Below, in pieces: positions 44,039 to 52,472 of a DNA stretch of 64,000 nt. A program made the position numbers and the translations under genes. How positions within the stretch are numbered: position 1 is the first letter of the stretch; each line of letters starts with the position of its first letter. Origin of the DNA: Roseobacter denitrificans OCh 114. Lineage in GTDB: Bacteria; Pseudomonadota; Alphaproteobacteria; Rhodobacterales; Rhodobacteraceae. The notes beneath the pieces were generated by a model, which saw only the letters and a list, made by a program, of their open reading frames with translations, did no database searches and was not told the origin of the DNA. The stretch lies in NCBI RefSeq assembly GCF_000014045.1, contig NC_008209.1:2813001-2877000 (forward strand), written 5' to 3'.

Positions 44039-46084
44039 GTGGATCTCAAAGCACGCGCCGCTGCGCACCCGGACCACTGGTCCAAAGCCAATGCAATTCG
44101 CGCACTGGCCCTGGACGCCGTCGCCGCTGCGAATTCGGGCCACTCGGGCATGCCCATCGGGATGGCGGATGCAGCCACGGTTCTGTTCGAAAAACACCTG
44201 AATTTCGATCCTACCGCCCCGAACTGGCCCGATCGTGACAGGTTCATCCTGTCGGCTGGCCATGGTTCCATGCTGCTTTACGCGCTGCTGCACCTGACGG
44301 GCTACGAAGACATGACGCTGGAGCAGATCAAGAATTTCCGCCAGTGGGGCGCGATCACGGCCGGCCATCCGGAATATGGCCATGCCACCGGCATCGAGAC
44401 GACAACCGGGCCCTTGGGACAGGGCATCTCCAACGCCGTGGGCTTTGCCATGGCCGAAGAGATCCAGCGCGCGCACTATGGCAAGAAGGTCGTGGATCAC
44501 TATACCTATGTCATCGCGGGGGACGGCTGCCTGATGGAAGGTGTGAGCCAGGAGGCGATCACCCTTGCCGGGCGCCATCAACTGTCCAAGCTGGTTGTGC
44601 TCTGGGACAACAACAACATCACCATCGACGGCCCCGTCAGCCTGTCGGACCGCACGGATCAGGTCGGACGTTTCGTTTCTGCCGGCTGGGATGTGATCGA
44701 AATTGACGGCCATGACCCCGTGGAAATCGACGCCGCCCTCACGCGCGCCAAGAAGAACCAGAAACCGACGATGATTGCCTGCAAGACGCATATCGCGCTG
44801 GGGCACGCAGCGCAGGATACCTCGAAAGGGCACGGCGCGCTGACCAATGCAGAGCAGAACACCGCCGCCAAGGCCGCATGGGGCTGGACAACCGGCCCGT
44901 TTGAAGTGCCCGATGCCGTTCTGCAAAGCTGGCACGCCATCGGTGCGCGGGGCAAAGCCGCGCGCGAGGCGTGGGAAGCCCGCTTTGACAGCCTGCCCCG
45001 CGGCAAGCGCGAGACGTTCAACCGCGCCTATGCGCTGGAGGTGCCCAAAAAGCTGAGCGCGACCGTCAAGGCGTTTAAAAAGCAGATGTCAGAGGGCGCG
45101 CCCAAACTGGCCACCCGCGCAAGCTCCGAGAAAGTCTTGGAAGTCATCAATCCGATCATGCCCGAAACCGTTGGTGGATCGGCTGACCTGACCGGGTCCA
45201 ACAACACCAAGACCAGCGATCTCGGCGTCTTTGACACCGATAATCGCGGCGGGCGCTACGTTTACTGGGGCATTCGCGAACACGGTATGGCGGCGGCCAT
45301 GAACGGCATGGCCCTGCATGGCGGTTTGCGGCCCTATGGCGGTACGTTCATGTGTTTCACGGATTACGCACGCCCCGCCATGCGTCTGGCCGCGCTGATG
45401 AAAATCCCGACGGTCTTTGTGATGACCCACGACAGCATCGGTCTGGGCGAGGACGGCCCCACCCACCAACCGGTGGAGCATCTGGCGATCAGCCGGGCGA
45501 CCCCCAACACCTATGTCTTCCGGCCCGCCGATACGATTGAAACCGCAGAAAGCTGGGAGCTGGCCCTGTCGAGCAAAACCACGCCTTCGGTGCTCTCGCT
45601 GACACGGCAGGGCCTGCCGACAGTCCGCACCGAGCACAAGACCCGCAATATGGTCGCGCAAGGCGCTTATGTGCTGGCAGATGCGGTTGGCAAACGACAG
45701 GCGATCCTGATGGCGACGGGTTCGGAAGTATCACTGGCCATGGCAGCGCGCGATATTCTGCACGCCGAAGGGATCGGCACGCGGGTCGTGTCCATGCCCT
45801 GCTGGGAGCTCTTTGAAGAGCAGGACGAGGCCCTGCGCAAACGTGTCCTGCCCGGCGGCCCGGTCCGCGTGGCAATTGAAGCAGGCATCCGCATGGGCTG
45901 GGACCGCTGGCTCTTTGGCGAACGGGGCAAGCGCGAGAAATCAGGCTTCATCGGCATGCATGACTTCGGGGCCTCCGCGCCTGCGGATGTTCTGTTCAAG
46001 GAACTGGGCATCACCGCCGAGGCCGCAGCGCAGAAAGTGCGCGATCTTCTGGCGGGCAAATGGAAACCCGATACGCGCGTCTAG
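44039..46084 (+). CDS. tkt: Transketolase
   Basis: A 681-residue transketolase. The GTG at 44039 follows AAAGGAAG; thiamine diphosphate is bound by [13 protein letters not shown]...DNNNITIDG, and substrate residues lie in [12 protein letters not shown] and [13 protein letters not shown]. The His of HGSML and the C-terminal TGSEVSLA domain are present. It moves two-carbon units in the pentose phosphate and, where present, Calvin pathways. It lies 1.5 kb from gap with one DUF808 gene between. The stop TAG is followed directly by a palindromic repeat element. Confidence 0.96.
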   Translation: MDLKARAAAHPDHWSKANAIRALALDAVAAANSGHSGMPIGMADAATVLFEKHLNFDPTAPNWPDRDRFILSAGHGSMLLYALLHLTGYEDMTLEQIKNFRQWGAITAGHPEYGHATGIETTTGPLGQGISNAVGFAMAEEIQRAHYGKKVVDHYTYVIAGDGCLMEGVSQEAITLAGRHQLSKLVVLWDNNNITIDGPVSLSDRTDQVGRFVSAGWDVIEIDGHDPVEIDAALTRAKKNQKPTMIACKTHIALGHAAQDTSKGHGALTNAEQNTAAKAAWGWTTGPFEVPDAVLQSWHAIGARGKAAREAWEARFDSLPRGKRETFNRAYALEVPKKLSATVKAFKKQMSEGAPKLATRASSEKVLEVINPIMPETVGGSADLTGSNNTKTSDLGVFDTDNRGGRYVYWGIREHGMAAAMNGMALHGGLRPYGGTFMCFTDYARPAMRLAALMKIPTVFVMTHDSIGLGEDGPTHQPVEHLAISRATPNTYVFRPADTIETAESWELALSSKTTPSVLSLTRQGLPTVRTEHKTRNMVAQGAYVLADAVGKRQAILMATGSEVSLAMAARDILHAEGIGTRVVSMPCWELFEEQDEALRKRVLPGGPVRVAIEAGIRMGWDRWLFGERGKREKSGFIGMHDFGASAPADVLFKELGITAEAAAQKVRDLLAGKWKPDTRV

Positions 46085-46176
46085 AGCCTCTGACGAAATA
46101 TCTGAAACATCACGTAACGCGTTGAAACCCTTGATTTCAGGCAGCGTTGCGTGACTAAGGTTTATCGCATGCCGCT
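46085..46176. repeat. Palindromic element, copy 2 (directly after tkt), 92 bp
   Basis: Begins at the base after the tkt stop with AGCCTCTGACGAAATATCTG and ends ...CGCATGCCGCT: the reverse orientation of the copy at 58798-58896. It keeps the inner pair CACGTAACGCG / AGCGTTGCGTGA but lacks 7 bases in one arm relative to the 99-bp copies and has diverged ends (CC for CG). The tkt terminator is 30 bp further on. Confidence 0.82.
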
Positions 46177-46205
46177 TCAGCCGGTTACGTTCCGGGACCA
46201 TGATC

Positions 46206-46238
46206 AAAACGCCGCGATATCCCATCGCGGCGTTTTTC
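46206..46238. terminator. Terminator between tkt and the DUF808 gene
   Basis: 13-bp perfect stem AAAACGCCGCGAT / ATCGCGGCGTTTT with a 5-base loop and a T-run. It works for tkt on the plus strand and, having four As on the left arm, possibly for the minus-strand gene too. Confidence 0.88.
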
Positions 46239-46330
46239 GTCTGCGCAGGGTGTGCAGAATGGAGTCCCTGCGCAAAACAACGCAGGGCGGATGCCCAGTA
46301 TCGCGGCTCTGAACCGCAACGGCATGACCG

Positions 46331-47320
46331 TCAATGAGATGTGCCTGCCTTACCCTTGCCGAACACCGCGCGCCACAGTGGCGTGACGAGTCTTTCCCCC
46401 ACAGGGATCAGCGCAAGACCCAGCATCAGCCCCAGAATACCATCCAACAGCGCCGTCGTGGCCCATTCACCGAAGCCGACAAACCTGTCCGGCAGGCTGT
46501 GCCCGACCGCATGGGCCAGATCGTGAATGGCGTGATAGGGCCACCCTGCCCCCAACGCCTCCAGCCCGTGCACAACGATGTTTCCGCCGACCCAGAGCAT
46601 CGCAGCCGTCCCGATCACCGTGAGCGCCTTCATCACATGCGGCATGGCGCGCACGATCCCGCGCCCCAGAACCTGCAACACGGCATTGCGCCCTCTGGCG
46701 GCCATTGCCAGCCCCACGTCATCCGCCTTTACGATGATGGCAACGGCCCCGTAAACCGCCACTGTGATCATGACCGCCACCGTGGCGAGTGTCGCCGCCT
46801 CCATCCAGAAATTGCTTTCGGGGATCGCGGCCAGCGAGATGGTCATGATTTCCGCCGAGAGGATGAAATCGGTCTTGATGGCTCCTTTGGCTTTCTCCTC
46901 TTCGAGGTGCGCCATGTCTTCGACCTCGTCAGCGGCCTGCGGGTAATCGAGATGCCCATGCCCGCCGATCCCAAGGGCATGGGCGACCTTTTCAGCCCCC
47001 TCAAAACACAGATAGCCCCCACCCAGCATCAGCAGCGGCACAATCGCCCACGGCGCAAAATGATTGAGCGCCAGACCGACAGGCAACAGATAGACCAGCT
47101 TGTTGATCATCGACCCTTTGGCAATGCGCCAGATGATCGGCAGCTCACGCTCAGCAGAAAACCCCTGCACGTATTTAGGCGAAACGGCCGCATCATCAAT
47201 CACCGCACCCGCCGCCTTTGAACCCGCCTTGGCCGCCTGTCCGATCACGTCATCCACCGAGGCGGCGGCGACTTTTGCAATGCCCGCCACATCGTCCAGC
47301 AGTGCCAAAAGTCCGCTCAT
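46331..47320 (-). CDS. DUF808 family membrane protein (YedI-like)
   Basis: A 329-residue protein of the DUF808/YedI family: MSGLLALLDDVAGIAKVAAAS start, then KYVQGFSAERELPIIWRIAK and several membrane segments (LPVGLALNHFAPWAIVPLLM, EIMTISLAAIPESNFWMEAA, VMITVAVYGAVAIIVK, ALTVIGTAAMLWVGGNIVV). Found in many proteobacteria with no assigned function. The ATG at 47320 matches the family start; the frame is open 135 bp further. Divergent from gap. Confidence 0.88.
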   Translation of the reverse strand: MSGLLALLDDVAGIAKVAAASVDDVIGQAAKAGSKAAGAVIDDAAVSPKYVQGFSAERELPIIWRIAKGSMINKLVYLLPVGLALNHFAPWAIVPLLMLGGGYLCFEGAEKVAHALGIGGHGHLDYPQAADEVEDMAHLEEEKAKGAIKTDFILSAEIMTISLAAIPESNFWMEAATLATVAVMITVAVYGAVAIIVKADDVGLAMAARGRNAVLQVLGRGIVRAMPHVMKALTVIGTAAMLWVGGNIVVHGLEALGAGWPYHAIHDLAHAVGHSLPDRFVGFGEWATTALLDGILGLMLGLALIPVGERLVTPLWRAVFGKGKAGTSH

Positions 47321-47543
47321 TGATATGCCCGCACGGGTGCGACTCCCTGTTTCCAACGCTGTGTTGGATTGTCGCTGGTTCAAAGACAATTTACCACCTT
47401 CGCTTTTCGTTGGCGCAAACATGGGGTGAGGCGACAGCAGGTTTAACGCTAACACACGGAAAACACGTCGATTTAGTCATTCCCCGAAGGCCACAGGGGC
47501 GTTATACAGCCCCCAGATGAGGCGTGATGTGGAGACAGGTGAA

Positions 47544-48542
47544 ATGACGATCAAAGTAGGTATCAATGGGTTTGGCCGTATCGGTCGCTGTACGCTGGCC
47601 CACATTGTAAGCTCCGGGCGCAACGACATCGACGTGGTCGCCGTCAACGCCACCGGGCCGCTGGCCACAGCGGCGCATCTTCTGAAATACGACAGCGTGC
47701 ATGGCCGTTTTCCGGGCGAGATCGTGACCGGGGCCAATACGATGGACCTGGGGCGCGGGCCCATTCGCATGATGTCCAGCTACGATATGAACGATCTGAA
47801 CTGGGAAGGTGTTGACGTGGTGTTGGAATGCACCGGGCAGCACAATGATGGCAACAAGGCCAAAACACATATCGAACGGGGTGCCGAACGGGTTCTGATT
47901 TCCGCCCCGGCCAAGAATGTTGACCGCACGGTCGTCTTTGGCGTGAACCACCGCGACATGATCTCAAAGGATGCGGTCGTCTCGAACGGGTCCTGCACAA
48001 CGAACTGTCTTGCCCCGCTGGCGAAGGTGCTTGATGAAGCCTTTGGCATTGAACGCGGCGTGATGACCACCATCCACTCCTATACCGGGGATCAACCGAC
48101 GCTGGATCGACGCCACAATGATCTATACCGCGCACGTGCGGCGGCCATGTCCATCATCCCGACCTCAACCGGTGCCGCGAAGGCGCTCGGAGAAGTCCTG
48201 CCCAACCTCGCCGGCAAGCTGGATGGCACCGCCCTGCGCGTGCCGACCCCAAACGTGTCCGCCGTTGATCTGACATTCGAAGCGGGGCGCGACGTCACGG
48301 TCGAAGACGTCAACGCCGCATTGCAGGAAGCCGCCTTGGGCCATATGTCCCGCGTGCTTGCCTATGATGATGAGGCCAAAGTGTCGGTGGACTTCAACCA
48401 CACGGAGCACAGCTGCATCTTCGCACCGGATCAGACCAAGGTGGTGGGCGGGCGCACCGTGCGTGTCCTGGCGTGGTATGACAACGAATGGGCGTTCTCT
48501 GCGCGGATGGCTGATGTCGCGGTCGCGATGGGTCGCCTGTAA
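47544..48542 (+). CDS. gap: Glyceraldehyde-3-phosphate dehydrogenase, probably NADP-preferring
   Basis: A 332-residue type I GAPDH. INGFGRIGR opens the Rossmann fold, the nucleophile Cys151 is in SNGSCTTNC and His178 in TTIHSYTGD. At the position of the NAD-selective Asp (motif VNDL in E. coli GapA) this protein has VNATG, i.e. Ala36, and the P188-type position (LDGPH) reads LDRRH. Both changes are like NADP-using GapB proteins, so it may serve gluconeogenesis. The ATG at 47544 is chosen by homology, with GGAGACAGG ahead. Terminator follows. Confidence 0.95.
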   Translation: MTIKVGINGFGRIGRCTLAHIVSSGRNDIDVVAVNATGPLATAAHLLKYDSVHGRFPGEIVTGANTMDLGRGPIRMMSSYDMNDLNWEGVDVVLECTGQHNDGNKAKTHIERGAERVLISAPAKNVDRTVVFGVNHRDMISKDAVVSNGSCTTNCLAPLAKVLDEAFGIERGVMTTIHSYTGDQPTLDRRHNDLYRARAAAMSIIPTSTGAAKALGEVLPNLAGKLDGTALRVPTPNVSAVDLTFEAGRDVTVEDVNAALQEAALGHMSRVLAYDDEAKVSVDFNHTEHSCIFAPDQTKVVGGRTVRVLAWYDNEWAFSARMADVAVAMGRL

Positions 48543-48578
48543 CGCGCAACGGCCCTGCACCCAGCACAGTTTCGGCGG

Positions 48579-48610
48579 ACTGCCGTGCCTCCTCAGGCGC
48601 GGCAGTTTTT
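48579..48610 (+). terminator. gap terminator
   Basis: Stem ACTGCCG-GCCT / AGGC-CGGCAGT with a CCTC loop, one unpaired base on each side, followed by TTTTT. A typical rho-independent terminator for gap. Confidence 0.85.
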
Positions 48611-48717
48611 CGTTGAATGACGAGAACTCTGCGCATGCTACGCAAGGCAAAGTCGGCTACTCTATTATATTTTCACAATAAAAACAACATATAATCGAAC
48701 ACTTCTAAAGTGATGGA

Positions 48718-49218
48718 TTAACCCGCCCTGCCGATTTTGTTCAAAAGGGCCGCGTTCACTTCGGGCGTGACAAACTTTTCGATGTCGCCGCCAAGACGGG
48801 CGATCTCCTTGACCAGTTTGCTTGCGATGGCCTGATGTTCGGCCTCGGCCATCAGGAACACGGTCTCGATCGTATCATCCAACTGCCGGTTCATGCCTAC
48901 CATCTGATATTCGTATTCAAAATCCGCCACCGCGCGCAATCCGCGCACGATAACTGTCGCGCCAACATCGCGCGCACAATCAATCAACAGGTTTTCAAAA
49001 GGATGGGTCACAATCTCCAGCCCGGTCATGGCGGCGATCTTGATGGATTCAGCCTCCACCATCGCCACGCGCTCTTCGAGACAAAACAGCGGGCCCTTGT
49101 CCCGGTTGATCGCAACCCCGATCACCAGTTTGTCGAGCAGCGCGCTTGCGCGCCGAATAATGTCGAGATGCCCGAGGGTGATGGGATCAAAAGTGCCGGG
49201 ATAAAGGCCAACGCGCAT
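48718..49218 (-). CDS. coaD: Phosphopantetheine adenylyltransferase
   Basis: A 166-residue CoaD. YPGTFDPITLGHLDII at the N-terminus carries the (H)xGH nucleotidyltransferase motif, and VVRGLRAVADFEYEYQM holds the second phosphopantetheine- and ATP-binding loop (HxGH and RGLR-type). It makes dephospho-CoA from 4'-phosphopantetheine. Monocistronic on the minus strand; AGGAGGGTC precedes the ATG. Confidence 0.96.
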   Translation of the reverse strand: MRVGLYPGTFDPITLGHLDIIRRASALLDKLVIGVAINRDKGPLFCLEERVAMVEAESIKIAAMTGLEIVTHPFENLLIDCARDVGATVIVRGLRAVADFEYEYQMVGMNRQLDDTIETVFLMAEAEHQAIASKLVKEIARLGGDIEKFVTPEVNAALLNKIGRAG

Positions 49219-49304
49219 CAGACCCTCCTGTCGTTTTAAATTGGGGCCAAACGACCACTGTCAGCGAATATTTGCAAGAGTTTGCAGGTGAGTTTGCAAA
49301 GGGC

Positions 49305-49739
49305 TCAATGGCCCATGATCATGCCTTCAAGCGCATCTTTTTCCATGGCCAGTTCCATCAGCCGCGCCTTGACCACATCCCCGAGCGAGATCAGCCCCTG
49401 TAACGCGCCCTCTTCGACAACGGGCATATGGCGAAACCGGCCTTCGGTCATTTGCTTGAGGATGGCGTCGGCCTCGTCATTGCTTTTGCAGGTCACGATT
49501 TTCGACGTCATCAGGCTTGCAACCGTATGCGACAAACACCCCGCCCCGCGCGCGCCGATTTCGCGCACGATATCGCGTTCCGATAGAATCCCATCCACTG
49601 CCTTGCCATCGCTGGACACCACGACCGTGCCGATGCCCTTGTCCGACAGAATGCGCGCCGCTTCCGAGATATTCATCGTCGGGGGCACGGTGACCACATC
49701 ATGCTGTTGTTTGGTTTTCAGGATTTGAGAAACAAGCAT
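49305..49739 (-). CDS. CBS-domain protein
   Basis: A 144-residue protein made of two CBS motifs only (SDKGIGTVVVSSDGKAVDGIL, then RHMPVVEEGALQGLISLGDV). Stand-alone CBS pairs bind adenine nucleotides and act as sensors of energy state. The ATG at 49739 has CAAGGGG before it and gives the start MLVSQILKTKQQ common in roseobacters. Target unknown. Confidence 0.9.
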   Translation of the reverse strand: MLVSQILKTKQQHDVVTVPPTMNISEAARILSDKGIGTVVVSSDGKAVDGILSERDIVREIGARGAGCLSHTVASLMTSKIVTCKSNDEADAILKQMTEGRFRHMPVVEEGALQGLISLGDVVKARLMELAMEKDALEGMIMGH

Positions 49740-49799
49740 GATGTACCCCTTGGCTGGCTGGTTGTGCTCCCTCAAAAGTCACCGCAAAGCGCAAACAAG

Positions 49800-50738
49800 T
49801 CAAGTCAGCGCTTCAAGGCGCGCAACTTCGGCCCTCAGACCGTTACACAACCTGTCGGCGAACCGACGCAGCCGCGCATTGCGCCGGTCGTCTTCGTGTC
49901 GGATCAGGTAAAATACCCGCGTCAGGCTGACTTCATCTGTCAAAATGCGCGCAACCTCGGGGGCTGCGGACAGGGCGAAATCATGCACGACCCCGACGCC
50001 CCCACCCTGCCGGATGAGGTTGAGTTGAACCGAGACAGAATTTGACGCCAGCGGCACCTTGGTCAGGCCAATCTCTTCGAGATAGTCGAGTTCGCGGTCA
50101 AAGATCATATCCGCGATGTAGCCCACCACATTGTGGCGGGCCAGATCCGCAACCGACCGGATCGCCCCGTTGTCACGGATGTAGTCCCGCGACACTGCCA
50201 GATGCAGCTTGTAATCAGTGATTTTCTGCACGATCAGCCGCCCGGCGGTCGGCGCGCTGACGGCAATCGCCATATCGGCTTCCCGGCGCGACAGGTTAAA
50301 GACCCGCGGCAGGGCGACGATCTGAATTTCCAGATCCGGGTTTTCCTTCAGAATCGCGGCACAGACCTGGGGCAACAGATAATTCGCCGCCCCATCCGGC
50401 GCACCGATGCGAATTTGCCCGCTCAGACGGTCCGACTGTTCCTGCAGCACGGCCACTGCCGCACGCATCGCGGTCTCGGCCTGTTCGGCGCGCACCAGAA
50501 GGGCCTGTCCGGTTTCGCTCAAGGCATAGCCCTGCGGGGATTTGGTAAACAGAACGGTTTGCAAAGCGGCTTCCAGCTTTTGAATACGCCTGCCGACCGT
50601 CGCCGGATCCAGACGCAACCGCTTTCCTGCCCCGGACAGGCTATTGTCGCGTGCGACCGCGAGGAATATCCTCAAATCGTCCCAATTGGTTTGCAATGCC
50701 GCCACCTGTCTTGCATTTATGCAAAATGAATTTGCCAT
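49800..50738 (-). CDS. LysR-family transcriptional regulator
   Basis: A LysR-type regulator of up to 312 residues. The winged helix-turn-helix starts NWDDLRIFLAVARDNSLSGAG and KRLRLDPATVGRRIQKLE; the C-terminal effector domain shows IRIGAPDGAANYLLP. Start uncertain: the ATG at 50738 lies inside a 19-bp palindrome; an in-frame GTG at 50705 would free that palindrome and a second one to act as an operator. It is divergent from mmsA and so is probably its regulator. Confidence 0.88.
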   Translation of the reverse strand: MANSFCINARQVAALQTNWDDLRIFLAVARDNSLSGAGKRLRLDPATVGRRIQKLEAALQTVLFTKSPQGYALSETGQALLVRAEQAETAMRAAVAVLQEQSDRLSGQIRIGAPDGAANYLLPQVCAAILKENPDLEIQIVALPRVFNLSRREADMAIAVSAPTAGRLIVQKITDYKLHLAVSRDYIRDNGAIRSVADLARHNVVGYIADMIFDRELDYLEEIGLTKVPLASNSVSVQLNLIRQGGGVGVVHDFALSAAPEVARILTDEVSLTRVFYLIRHEDDRRNARLRRFADRLCNGLRAEVARLEALT

Positions 50739-50753
50739 AAAGGCCCTTTATGG
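50711..50753. promoter_or_regulatory. Two palindromes in the lysR-mmsA control region
   Basis: TTGCAT-TT-ATGCAA (50711-50724) and CCATAAAGG-C-CCTTTATGG (50735-50753, 19 bp perfect). Centres are about 26 bp apart. The second covers the annotated lysR start codon. They lie 75-117 bases before the mmsA start at 50828. Probable operators of the LysR protein or another regulator. Confidence 0.5.
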
Positions 50754-50827
50754 ATGATTTTTGCAAGGCTATATCTGCCAGCATCGCGCAGCGACCGGCG
50801 CAGACACAGACCATGAGGGAGAGATCG

Positions 50828-52327
50828 ATGCAGGACCTGACACATTACTTGAACGGGGAACATGTCGCGGGCACGTCGGGGCGCTTTGCCGATGTGATGA
50901 ACCCGGCGACGGGCGAGGTGCAGGCACGGGTTCCGCTGGCCTCAAGCGCTGAAATCGACCGCGCTGTGGAGATCGCTGCATCCGTTCAACCGGCCTGGGC
51001 CGCCATCAACCCACAGCGGCGCGCGCGGGTCTTGATGAAATTCGTCGACCTGTTGAACCGCGACATGGACAAACTGGCCGAGGCGCTCAGCCGCGAGCAC
51101 GGCAAGACGCTGCCCGATGCCGCAGGCGATGTGCAGCGCGGCCTTGAGGTCGTCGAATACTGCATCGGTGCGCCTCATCTGCTCAAGGGTGAATACACCG
51201 ACAGCGCCGGTCCCGGCATCGACATGTATTCCATGCGTCAGCCGCTTGGGGTTTCGGCGGGTATCACGCCGTTCAATTTCCCGGCCATGATTCCGATGTG
51301 GATGTTTGCCCCGGCCATCGCCTGCGGCAACGCCTTTATCCTCAAACCATCCGAGCGCGACCCGTCGGTACCGCTGATGCTGGCGGAACTGTTCGAAGAG
51401 GCCGGTCTGCCCAAGGGCGTTTTGCAGGTCGTCAATGGTGACAAGGAAGCGGTCGATGCGATTTTGCACCACGATGTGATCCAGTCCATCGGCTTTGTCG
51501 GCTCGACCCCCATCGCCGAATATATCTATGGCACGGGCTGTGCGAACGGCAAGCGCGTGCAGTGTTTTGGCGGCGCCAAAAACCACATGATCATCATGCC
51601 CGACGCCGATATGGATCAGGCTGCCGACGCACTTGTTGGCGCAGGCTACGGGGCGGCGGGTGAGCGCTGCATGGCGATTTCCGTGGCCGTTCCTGTGGGA
51701 GATGAAACGGCGGATCGGTTGATCGAAAAGCTGGTGCCCCGGATCGAAAAGCTCAAGGTCGGCCCCTACACGGCGGGCAATGATGTGGATTACGGCCCCG
51801 TGGTAACCGCAGCAGCGAAGGCCAACATCGAACGTCTGGTCGAAACCGGCGTGGCACAAGGCGCGAAACTGGTTGTGGATGGCCGGAACTTCAACCTGCA
51901 GGGCTATGAAAACGGGTTTTTCATCGGGCCGCACCTGTTTGATCATGTGACCAGAGACATGGACATCTATAAGCACGAAATCTTTGGCCCCGTGCTGTCC
52001 ACGGTCCGCGCGCAGTCTTACGAAGAGGCGTTGAGCCTTGCGATGGATCATGAATACGGCAATGGAACCGCGATCTTTACGCGCGACGGTGACGCCGCAC
52101 GGGATTTTGCAAACCGAGTCAATGTCGGGATGGTCGGGATCAACGTGCCGATCCCGGTGCCGCTGGCCTATCACACCTTTGGCGGGTGGAAGAAATCGGT
52201 ATTTGGCGATTTGAATCAACACGGGCCGGACGCATTCAAGTTCTATACACGGACCAAGACCGTCACATCGCGCTGGCCCTCGGGCATCAAAGAGGGCGGC
52301 GAATTCTCCATCCCCGTAATGGAATAA
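50828..52327 (+). CDS. mmsA: Methylmalonate-semialdehyde dehydrogenase (CoA-acylating)
   Basis: A 499-residue MmsA. Start MQDLTHYLNGEHVAGTSGR, NAD-binding GSTPIAEYIY, catalytic Cys in GAGYGAAGERCMAIS (about residue 286) and C-terminal GGWKKSVFGDLNQHG, all as in CoA-dependent methylmalonate-semialdehyde dehydrogenases. It oxidises the semialdehyde from valine catabolism to propionyl-CoA. ATG at 50828 has GAGGGAGAG ahead; the frame is open from 50750 without homology. Next to it on the same strand is the gene for the two preceding valine steps. Confidence 0.96.
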   Translation: MQDLTHYLNGEHVAGTSGRFADVMNPATGEVQARVPLASSAEIDRAVEIAASVQPAWAAINPQRRARVLMKFVDLLNRDMDKLAEALSREHGKTLPDAAGDVQRGLEVVEYCIGAPHLLKGEYTDSAGPGIDMYSMRQPLGVSAGITPFNFPAMIPMWMFAPAIACGNAFILKPSERDPSVPLMLAELFEEAGLPKGVLQVVNGDKEAVDAILHHDVIQSIGFVGSTPIAEYIYGTGCANGKRVQCFGGAKNHMIIMPDADMDQAADALVGAGYGAAGERCMAISVAVPVGDETADRLIEKLVPRIEKLKVGPYTAGNDVDYGPVVTAAAKANIERLVETGVAQGAKLVVDGRNFNLQGYENGFFIGPHLFDHVTRDMDIYKHEIFGPVLSTVRAQSYEEALSLAMDHEYGNGTAIFTRDGDAARDFANRVNVGMVGINVPIPVPLAYHTFGGWKKSVFGDLNQHGPDAFKFYTRTKTVTSRWPSGIKEGGEFSIPVME

Positions 52328-52472
52328 CTATTAGGCTGCGCCGGGGTTTGCCCGGCGCAGCATGGGTTTTGCGGGCAGATACCCCATGCAACGGGCACAG
52401 GCTGCGCCGTGGCTTGCCTCCCCCCTGCGCGCGCGCAATAAACAGCGTAAACCTGAGCCGGAGAGTGCCCCC

